5,799 nucleotides of DNA from Blastococcus sp. CT_GayMR20. GTDB lineage: Bacteria > Actinomycetota > Actinomycetes > Mycobacteriales > Geodermatophilaceae. Shown in pieces: positions 1 to 4,445 of the stretch (position 1 is its first letter; the number at the start of each line of letters is the position of its first letter). Position numbers and translations under genes: made by a program. The stretch lies in the NCBI RefSeq assembly GCF_004570345.1, contig NZ_SPQM01000214.1, forward strand, positions 1 through 5,799, given 5' to 3'. The notes below the pieces were generated by a model. It saw only the letters and a program-made list of their open reading frames with translations, had not been told where the DNA came from and searched no databases.

Positions 1-33
1 GCGTGCGAGTGGTGGGGGGCAGGGGGTCCTCTC

Positions 34-684
34 TCAGGGCAGCAGGGCGTCCTCGTCGAGGTCGTCGAACCCGGCGACCGCCACGTCGTCCGCGCCGGCA
101 CTGTCGAGCGCCTCGCGCACGACGGCCGCCGCCAGCCCACCGTTGTAGCCCTTCCGGGCGAGCATCCCCATCAGCCGGCGGGTGGCCGTGGCGCGGTCCA
201 CCCGGCGCATCGCGCCGACCTTTCGGTCGACGAGGCGCCGGGCGGCCGCCCGCTCGTCGTCGTCATCGACCGCTTCGACCGCCTCGGCGGCCACCTCGGG
301 CTCGACGCCCTTGGCTCGCAGCTCCGCGCTCAGTGCGCGCCGGGCCAGGCCCCGCCCCGCCTGACGGGAGCTGACCCAGGCGCGGGCGAAGGCGGCGTCG
401 TCGATCAGGCCGACCTCGGTGAACCGGTCCAGCACGGCCTCCGCCGCCTCGTCAGGCACGCCGCGCGCGGCGAGGAGGTCGGCGAGTTGGGAGCGGGTCT
501 TGGGCGCTCCGGTCAGCGCCCGCAGGCAGATGCCGCGGGCGGCCGACTCGGGGTCACCCATGTCGTCCTCGGGAGAGCCGGGTACGACGTCCGGGTTCAA
601 GGGATCGTCGCCCGGCCCGCCGGCCGGCCGGCGCGGACCCCGGCCGAAGCCGGAACCGCTCCGCCGGGAGGACTGGAAGGCCAT
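34..684 (-). CDS. recX: Regulatory protein RecX (RecA modulator)
   Basis: RecX binds RecA filaments in the cytoplasm and usually restrains their extension and activity. The 216-residue product has the RecX-type three-helix repeats: ARGICLRALTGAPKTRSQLA at about 49-68, then RFTEVGLIDDAAFARAWVSS at about 87-106, LSAELRAKGVEPEV near 118-131 and RLMGMLARKGYN near 169-180. The ATG at 684 lies 7 bp after the recA stop with no terminator between, so translation is probably coupled to recA; I see no good Shine-Dalgarno for it. The first 41 residues are Gly/Pro/Ser/Asp-rich, probably disordered, and absent from the typical mycobacterial RecX (about 174 aa). An alternative ATG at 561 (Met42) is preceded by GAGG at 5-nt spacing and would give a 175-residue protein of usual length. 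Family assignment is firm; the start is not. Confidence 0.93.
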   Translation of the reverse strand: MAFQSSRRSGSGFGRGPRRPAGGPGDDPLNPDVVPGSPEDDMGDPESAARGICLRALTGAPKTRSQLADLLAARGVPDEAAEAVLDRFTEVGLIDDAAFARAWVSSRQAGRGLARRALSAELRAKGVEPEVAAEAVEAVDDDDERAAARRLVDRKVGAMRRVDRATATRRLMGMLARKGYNGGLAAAVVREALDSAGADDVAVAGFDDLDEDALLP

Positions 685-691
685 CGGCCGG

Positions 692-1729
692 TCAGAAGTC
701 GACGGGCGCGGCGGGGACGACCGGGGCGTCGAGCGTCGCGCCGATGCCGAGCTTCTCCTTGATCTTCTTCTCGATCTCGTCGGCGAGATCGGGGTTGTCC
801 TTCAGGAAGTTGCGCGCGTTCTCCTTGCCCTGCCCGAGCTGGTCGCCCTCGTACGTGTACCAAGCCCCGGACTTCTTGACCATGCCCTGCTCGACACCGA
901 CGTCGATCAGGCCGCCCTCGCGGCTGAAGCCCTGGCCCCAGAGGATGTCGAGCTCCGCCTGCTTGAACGGAGCGGCGACCTTGTTCTTGACGACCTTGAC
1001 GCGGGTGCGGCTGCCGACCGCGTCGGTGCCCTGCTTCAGGGTCTCGATACGACGGACGTCGAGGCGCACCGACGAGTAGAACTTCAGCGCCCGACCACCC
1101 GTCGTGACCTCGGGCGAGCCGTAGACGACGCCCACCTTCTCGCGCAGCTGGTTGATGAAGATCGCCGTCGTCCCGGAGTTGCTCAGGGCGCCGGTGATCT
1201 TGCGCAGCGCCTGGCTCATGAGCCGGGCCTGCAGACCGACGTGGCTGTCACCCATCTCGCCCTCGATCTCGGCGCGGGGCACCAGGGCGGCCACCGAGTC
1301 GATGACGATGACGTCGAGCGCCCCGGAGCGGATCAGCATGTCGGCGATCTCGAGCGCCTGCTCACCGGTGTCGGGCTGGCTCACCAGCAGCGCGTCGGTG
1401 TCGACGCCGATGGCGCGGGCGTACTCGGGGTCGAGCGCGTGCTCCGCGTCGATGAATGCGGCGATGCCGCCGGCGGCCTGGGCGTTGGCGACCGCGTGCA
1501 GGGCCACCGTCGTCTTGCCGGAGGACTCCGGGCCGTAGACCTCGATGACGCGGCCACGCGGCAGACCGCCGATGCCGAGCGCGATGTCGAGGGCGATCGA
1601 GCCGGTCGGGATGACCTTCATGGCCACCTCGGGGCTGTCGCCGAGGCGCATCACCGAGCCCTTCCCGAACTGCTTGTCGATCTGGGAGAGGGCCATGTCG
1701 AGGGCCTTGTCGCGGTCGAGCGTTGCCAT
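692..1729 (-). CDS. recA: Recombinase RecA
   Basis: RecA forms ATP-dependent filaments on single-stranded DNA, catalyses strand exchange and triggers LexA self-cleavage. The 345-residue product is full length and nearly textbook. It has the N-terminal oligomerisation helix ([20 protein letters not shown], 8-27), Walker A GPESSGKT (66-73), the catalytic Glu96 in DAEHALDP, Walker B LDVIVIDS (138-145), loop L1 around 151-177 and loop L2 around 191-213 ([10 protein letters not shown]...[13 protein letters not shown]). A short acidic tail ends in APVDF. There is no intein, unlike M. tuberculosis recA. The ATG at 1729 is preferred over the in-frame GTG at 1738, because GAAGG lies about 8 nt before the ATG and overlaps the GTG. 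The gene is followed 7 bp later by recX and preceded by two damage-responsive promoter signals. Confidence 0.98.
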   Translation of the reverse strand: MATLDRDKALDMALSQIDKQFGKGSVMRLGDSPEVAMKVIPTGSIALDIALGIGGLPRGRVIEVYGPESSGKTTVALHAVANAQAAGGIAAFIDAEHALDPEYARAIGVDTDALLVSQPDTGEQALEIADMLIRSGALDVIVIDSVAALVPRAEIEGEMGDSHVGLQARLMSQALRKITGALSNSGTTAIFINQLREKVGVVYGSPEVTTGGRALKFYSSVRLDVRRIETLKQGTDAVGSRTRVKVVKNKVAAPFKQAELDILWGQGFSREGGLIDVGVEQGMVKKSGAWYTYEGDQLGQGKENARNFLKDNPDLADEIEKKIKEKLGIGATLDAPVVPAAPVDF

Positions 1730-1739
1730 GGTGTGCACC

Positions 1740-1806
1740 TTCGGTTCGCGGGAAGCGGGTCGGGTCCGACGCTAGGAGGAGGTACCGACAGTTTTCGGTT
1801 CGCGGG
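1740..1806. repeat. 13-bp direct repeat flanking the proximal recA promoter
   Basis: TTCGGTTCGCGGG occurs exactly at 1740-1752 and 1794-1806, 54 bp apart. One copy lies just upstream of the RecA-NDp element. The other lies in the predicted recA 5' UTR and abuts the ribosome-binding site. Function is unknown; it could be a binding site or a local duplication remnant. Confidence 0.6.
1769..1791 (-). promoter_or_regulatory. RecA-NDp (PafBC-type, LexA-independent) promoter of recA
   Basis: Read on the minus strand, CTGTCGGTA is followed after exactly 8 bp by TAGCGT. This fits the actinobacterial RecA-NDp consensus TTGTCRGTG-N8-TAnnnT, which drives LexA-independent DNA-damage induction and is now attributed to the PafBC activator. 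Seven of nine upstream positions match, and the -10 and spacing are perfect. The predicted transcript would start near 1762, giving a 5' UTR of about 33 nt that carries the GAAGG ribosome-binding site. Confidence 0.75.
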
Positions 1807-1841
1807 CGGACCTGTGGAGAGCCGACCGGCCTGTGGACGCC

Positions 1842-1847
1842 ACTGTA
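1842..1847 (-). promoter_or_regulatory. -10 element of the LexA-controlled recA promoter
   Basis: TACAGT on the minus strand fits TAnnnT and lies 3 bp downstream of the SOS box, so LexA bound there would cover the polymerase site. A start near 1835 would give a leader of about 105 nt. I see no convincing -35. The arrangement resembles the SOS-controlled recA promoter of mycobacteria. Confidence 0.55.
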
Positions 1848-1850
1848 GGA

Positions 1851-1864
1851 CGAACAGGTGTTCG
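1851..1864 (-). promoter_or_regulatory. LexA operator (SOS box) upstream of recA
   Basis: CGAACAGGTGTTCG is a perfect 5+5 inverted repeat (CGAAC/GTTCG with a 4-bp centre). It fits the Gram-positive/actinobacterial LexA consensus CGAACRNRYGTTCG at every position. It lies about 120 bp upstream of the recA ATG and just inside the gap after the DUF3046 gene. LexA bound here would repress recA-recX until DNA damage activates RecA. Confidence 0.93.
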
Positions 1865-1881
1865 ACTGCCAGGGCGACACG

Positions 1882-1913
1882 CCGCCTGTCCGGCGGAGCG
1901 CGCTCAGCGCTCC
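1882..1913 (-). terminator. Tandem hairpins at the end of the DUF3046 gene
   Basis: On the minus strand a perfect 7-bp stem (GGAGCGC/GCGCTCC, 1907-1913 with 1895-1901) has a 5-nt loop that contains most of the DUF3046 stop codon. A second stem follows directly (CCGCC/GGCGG, 1892-1896 with 1882-1886, 5-nt loop). There is no U-tract, so this is at best a U-less actinobacterial-type terminator shielding the recA promoters from upstream transcription. Small GC-rich stems are common by chance here. Confidence 0.3.
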
Positions 1914-2098
1914 CTGGGCGGCACGTCGTACTCCTCGCAGATGGCCAGCCAGACCGTGCGGACCGGCAACCCGGCGTCGATCGCGTCCTGCGCGGTACGG
2001 CCGCCCAGAGCGGCGAAGACGTGGTCGCGGACGACCGCCTCGGCCCGCATCGGACCGAACTGGCGGGTCATCCGGGACCGGAAATCCTGCAGGCGCAC
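1904..2098 (-). CDS. DUF3046 family protein
   Basis: This 64-residue cytoplasmic protein of unknown function matches the DUF3046 pattern from memory: it starts MRLQDFRSRM, has a central RDHVFAALGGRTAQDAIDAG segment (24-43), and ends VRTVWLAICEEYDVPPRER. The family is actinobacterial and typically sits immediately upstream of recA, as here. The start is GTG at 2098. There is no Shine-Dalgarno, but TAGCGT at 2105-2110 leaves 6 nt before the GTG, the geometry of a leaderless mRNA. The 174-bp gap to recA holds recA's own promoters, so the two genes need not be co-transcribed. No catalytic motif is visible; compact helix-rich character suggests a small binding protein, but that is a guess. Confidence 0.88.
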   Translation of the reverse strand: MRLQDFRSRMTRQFGPMRAEAVVRDHVFAALGGRTAQDAIDAGLPVRTVWLAICEEYDVPPRER

Positions 2099-2104
2099 CC
2101 GACG

Positions 2105-2110
2105 ACGCTA
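2105..2110 (-). promoter_or_regulatory. -10 element of the DUF3046 gene (leaderless)
   Basis: TAGCGT on the minus strand fits TAnnnT and leaves 6 nt before the GTG at 2098, so transcription would begin at or next to the start codon. It is the same hexamer as the -10 of the proximal recA promoter. There is no recognisable -35. Confidence 0.55.
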
Positions 2111-2115
2111 ACCCG

Positions 2116-2130
2116 CGCCGGCAACCGGCG
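2116..2130. promoter_or_regulatory. Inverted repeat centred between divergent promoters
   Basis: CGCCGG-CAA-CCGGCG is a perfect 6-bp inverted repeat with a 3-bp centre. Its midpoint (2123) coincides with the midpoint of the two outward-facing -10 elements at 2105-2110 and 2137-2142. It could be an operator serving both genes. The GC-rich background makes chance occurrence quite possible. Confidence 0.3.
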
Positions 2131-2136
2131 GCCGCC

Positions 2137-2142
2137 TAGGCT
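2137..2142 (+). promoter_or_regulatory. -10 element of the small membrane protein gene (leaderless)
   Basis: TAGGCT, a typical actinobacterial -10 hexamer, is followed by 7 nt and then the GTG at 2150, which is leaderless geometry. No clear -35 is present. It supports the small ORF downstream being a real, expressed gene. Confidence 0.55.
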
Positions 2143-2149
2143 CGCTCAG

Positions 2150-2260
2150 GTGATCCCCGGCACCGGCTCCAGCGGATGGGACCTCGTCGTCCAGATCGCC
2201 ATCGCCCTGGCGCTCGTCGTCACGCTCGTCCTGATGATCAGGAACTACCGCGACCGCTGA
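2150..2260 (+). CDS. Small single-pass membrane protein (36 aa, unrecognised)
   Basis: Starting at GTG 2150, the product begins MIPGTGSSGW. It continues with about 20 hydrophobic residues (11-30, DLVVQIAIALALVVTLVLMI) and ends in a charged RNYRDR tail, so one membrane helix with the basic C-terminus in the cytoplasm is expected. I do not recognise the family. Support comes from the leaderless TAGGCT-N7-GTG promoter, the coherent helix plus basic flank, and a stop right after the tail. The 23-bp tail-to-tail overlap with the MFS gene is unremarkable. The frame is open far upstream as a shadow of recA, so a naive caller would place the start hundreds of codons too early. Such peptides often regulate membrane proteins, but nothing here shows a partner. 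Confidence 0.6.
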   Translation: MIPGTGSSGWDLVVQIAIALALVVTLVLMIRNYRDR

Positions 2261-3527
2261 CGCGCACGCCCTGGAACCACACGAGCGCCAGAGGCAGCAC
2301 CAGCGCGGCGGAGACGCCCGCCACCAGTCCGAATCCGCCGACCGCGAGCAGCGGCCCCCCGATGACGCCCGCCACCGCCGCACCCAGGCCCATGAGCAGG
2401 TCGGTCCCGCCCTGCGCCGTCGGGCGCACGTCGGGTTCGACCGACTCCGTGACCAGCGTCGAGCCGGCGATGAGCCCGCACGACCACCCCAGGCCGAGGA
2501 GGAAGAGTCCCGCCCCGAGCTGCCACGCGGCGCCCGGGGCGGCGGTCCCGGCCAGGGCCGCGGCCACCAGCAGCAGGCAGCCGCCGAACGCGACCGTCGC
2601 CGTCCGGCCGGCCCGGTCGGCCAGCAGCCCCACCAGGGGTGAGAAGAGGTACATGCCGGCGACGTGCACGCTGATCACCAGGCCGATGACCCGCAGCGTC
2701 GTCCCCTCGGTGCCACCGGCGTGGCCCATGTGCACCGGTGTCATGACCATGACCCCGACCATCACCGAGTGGGAGACCACGATGGTCGTGAGCCCCAGCC
2801 GGCCGGTCGACGAGGCCCAGACCGCGCGCACGGCCTGCCCGGTCGCCCGCCGCGGGCGCGGCCCGGTGCCGCCTCCGCCGATACGCCGGGCCAGCAGGAG
2901 CGGATCGGGCCGCAGCAGCAGTCCCAGCCCGGCGGCCACGAGGGCGAGGACGACCGCCGCCACCGCGAAGCCGCCGCCCAGGGCGGGCAGTCCGAGGCTG
3001 CGTCCCAGGTCGGCGCCCGGGCCCGCGAGGTTGGGGCCGAGCACCGAGCCGACCGTCGTCGCCCACACGACGAGGGAGAGGTCCCGGCCCCGCCGTTGCG
3101 GCGGCGCGAGGTCCGCGGCGGCGTAGCGCGCCTGCAGGCCGCACGCGGTCGAGGCGCCGAAGGCGAAGAGGCCGACGAGGAGCAGGGGCAGCGACGACAG
3201 CGCCGCGGCGGCCACCGTGACCACCGCACCGAGGACGGCGACGCCGTATCCCGCCGCCAGGCCCGCCCGGCGGCCACCGCGGTCGCTGATGCGGGCCAGC
3301 GGGACGGCGAGCACGGCGGCCCCCAGCACGCCGGCCGTCGTCCCGAGGCCGGCGGCACTGTCGGTGCCCGCGACGTCGCGGGCCAGCAGCCCGCCGACGG
3401 TGATCCCGACGGTGACGCCGAGCCCGCCGAGCGCCACTCCTCCGCTGAGGACGGCCACCGTCCGACGCTGCACGGCGACCACGTCGACGTCCGGGAGGGT
3501 CGCGCGTCCGGGACCGGGGCTGTGCAC
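2238..3527 (-). CDS. MFS transporter, 12 TM segments
   Basis: This 429-residue major facilitator superfamily permease of the inner membrane has about twelve hydrophobic segments in two halves, roughly residues 24-207 and 250-425. They are joined by a basic cytoplasmic loop (LARRIGGGGTGPRPRRATGQ, about 213-232). The MFS motif A, between TM2 and TM3, appears as LARISDRGGRRAG (about 77-89). Its pseudo-repeat in the second half is LVGLLADRAGRTA, between TM8 and TM9. The type resembles drug/metabolite:proton antiporters, but substrate cannot be told. The GTG at 3527 has no Shine-Dalgarno. CAGACT seven nt upstream could be a weak leaderless -10; in-frame GTGs at 3482 and 3473 are alternatives. The gene lies 19 bp after the GH16 stop on the same strand, so co-transcription is plausible. 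Confidence 0.9.
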   Translation of the reverse strand: MHSPGPGRATLPDVDVVAVQRRTVAVLSGGVALGGLGVTVGITVGGLLARDVAGTDSAAGLGTTAGVLGAAVLAVPLARISDRGGRRAGLAAGYGVAVLGAVVTVAAAALSSLPLLLVGLFAFGASTACGLQARYAAADLAPPQRRGRDLSLVVWATTVGSVLGPNLAGPGADLGRSLGLPALGGGFAVAAVVLALVAAGLGLLLRPDPLLLARRIGGGGTGPRPRRATGQAVRAVWASSTGRLGLTTIVVSHSVMVGVMVMTPVHMGHAGGTEGTTLRVIGLVISVHVAGMYLFSPLVGLLADRAGRTATVAFGGCLLLVAAALAGTAAPGAAWQLGAGLFLLGLGWSCGLIAGSTLVTESVEPDVRPTAQGGTDLLMGLGAAVAGVIGGPLLAVGGFGLVAGVSAALVLPLALVWFQGVRVSGRGSS

Positions 3528-3546
3528 GGTCGGCAGTCTGCCCGAC

Positions 3547-4356
3547 TCAGGCGGCGGCGCGCCGGTAGCCGCGGAACCGGTCGACCACGAACTCCTTGGG
3601 GTAGGGGCCCGGTGGCGGCGCGCCGTCCTCGGCGGGGAACGCGTAGGTGCCGAGCATGAACTGCATGGGGTAGCCCGGCGACTGCTCCATGACGGTCACC
3701 AGGGCGGAGTCGACGAAGAAGGCGACGTGGTCGGGCGTCCACTCGACGGCGTAGTCGTGGAACTCCCGCGCGTCGATCGGCAGGACGGGGCGGACGAAGT
3801 CATCGGTGATCGAGGGGTCACCGAAGGGGTGCAGGCCCATGCCCACGGCCGTGCTGCCCGCACCCACGTCGCGACCGAAGATCTCGAAGATGCAGATCTC
3901 GGCCGACTGCTGGGGCCGGTCCTCGAAGCCCACCATCCAGAGCGCCGCCATGCCGCTCGGGTCGTCCCCGACCCTGGCCCTCATCTCGAAGAAGCCGTAC
4001 TGCGGGACGAAGAGGCGGACCTCGGGCTGCTCCTCGCGCACGACGACATCGGCCGAGAAGCGGATCTGACCGGCGCGGCTCCCCAGGCTGCCGGAGAACT
4101 CCCCCGTCTGGAGGCAGGAGGCGCGGATCCCGCCGTCGAACTCGGGGCACCACGGCGGCTGGTCCTGCTCGATCAGCAGGTGCAGCTTCCCGTCGGCGAG
4201 GCGGTAACGGGGAGCCGACCCGACCCGGGAGCTCCAGTGCGGCAGGTAGAAGGGGAACCACAGGGAGGTGTCCAGCCGGTCGCCCGAGAACTCCTCGTCG
4301 ACGACGAGTTCGTAGCCGGCACGGGCGACCGGATCGATCAGCTCTCGACGGCCCAC
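3547..4356 (-). CDS. GH16-fold protein with atypical EICxxE active site
   Basis: The 269-residue product has glycoside hydrolase family 16 (concanavalin-like, beta-glucan-cleaving) hallmarks. These are an N-terminal VVDEEFSGDRLDTSLWFPFY strand region (about 19-38), QYGFFEMRARV (119-129), AALWMVGFEDRPQQSAEICIFEIFG (about 138-162) and FHDYAVEWTPDHVAFFVD (199-216). The usual motif is E-I-D-x-x-E; here it reads E153-I-C155-I-F-E158, keeping both Glu but replacing the Asp with Cys. No signal peptide is visible, odd for a polysaccharide hydrolase. I chose GTG 4356 because AGGAG stands 6 nt upstream. The frame extends to a GTG at 4437, but that segment is Arg/Pro-rich, lacks domain features and fills the divergent promoter gap with lhr. 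Substrate is unknown; it may be intracellular or non-hydrolytic. Confidence 0.85.
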   Translation of the reverse strand: MGRRELIDPVARAGYELVVDEEFSGDRLDTSLWFPFYLPHWSSRVGSAPRYRLADGKLHLLIEQDQPPWCPEFDGGIRASCLQTGEFSGSLGSRAGQIRFSADVVVREEQPEVRLFVPQYGFFEMRARVGDDPSGMAALWMVGFEDRPQQSAEICIFEIFGRDVGAGSTAVGMGLHPFGDPSITDDFVRPVLPIDAREFHDYAVEWTPDHVAFFVDSALVTVMEQSPGYPMQFMLGTYAFPAEDGAPPPGPYPKEFVVDRFRGYRRAAA

Positions 4357-4360
4357 GGCC

Positions 4361-4367
4361 CTCTCCT
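4361..4367 (-). promoter_or_regulatory. Ribosome-binding site deciding the GH16 start
   Basis: AGGAGAG on the minus strand places the AGGAG core 6 nt before the GTG at 4356. It is one of the best Shine-Dalgarno matches in the window, whereas the upstream in-frame GTG at 4437 has none. It therefore argues for the shorter GH16 protein. Confidence 0.7.
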
Positions 4368-4414
4368 GTCCCCGGACGGGTGGTGCGCGGGGACGAGCCC
4401 GCTCGGACCGGCGA

Positions 4415-4438
4415 AGTGTCGTACCCAGCAGGGACACT
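4415..4438. promoter_or_regulatory. Inverted repeat and candidate lhr promoter in the divergent gap
   Basis: AGTGTC (4415-4420) and GACACT (4433-4438) form an inverted repeat 12 bp apart; with a 3-base bulge the stem extends to AGTGTC[GTA]CCC/GGGACACT. On the plus strand, TGTCG at 4417-4421 and GACACT at 4433-4438 have the spacing of a RecA-NDp promoter, and the hexamer lies 7 nt before the lhr GTG. The -10 matches TAnnnT only at A and the final T, so this is tentative. The same repeat gives a mirrored GACACT toward the GH16 gene. Confidence 0.3.
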
Positions 4439-4445
4439 CGACAAC

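Noticed and set aside
1..33. G-rich stretch after recX as a possible terminator
   Set aside because: I can form no convincing hairpin in the 33 bases available, and the window ends there.
692..1729. A possible RecA intein, as in M. tuberculosis
   Set aside because: The RecA reading is continuous from Walker A through loops L1 and L2 at normal spacing, 345 residues in total, with no intein insertion.
1811..1837. Two copies of CCTGTGGA (1811-1818 and 1830-1837), TCCACAGG on the minus strand, resembling DnaA boxes
   Set aside because: Each matches the actinobacterial DnaA box TTGTCCACA at only about 7 of 9 positions, there are just two, and nothing else points to an origin. An 8-mer repeat may be chance.
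419..2260. A 613-codon plus-strand open frame spanning recX, recA and their upstream region
   Set aside because: It is antisense to the unmistakable recA and recX genes, its product is low-complexity Arg/Asp/Val-rich, and long shadow frames are expected at this GC. Only its last 36 codons (2150-2260) look like a gene.
2245..3144. Long open frames overlapping the MFS gene on both strands (for example 2245-3144 minus and 2664-3659 plus)
   Set aside because: Their products are Arg/Gly/Pro/Ala-rich with no domain. The frame at 2238-3527 encodes a clear 12-TM transporter with MFS motifs.
4357..4437. N-terminal extension of the GH16 protein to the GTG at 4437
   Set aside because: There is no ribosome-binding site at 4437, the segment is Arg/Pro-rich with no domain match, it consumes the divergent promoter gap, and a strong AGGAG supports GTG 4356.
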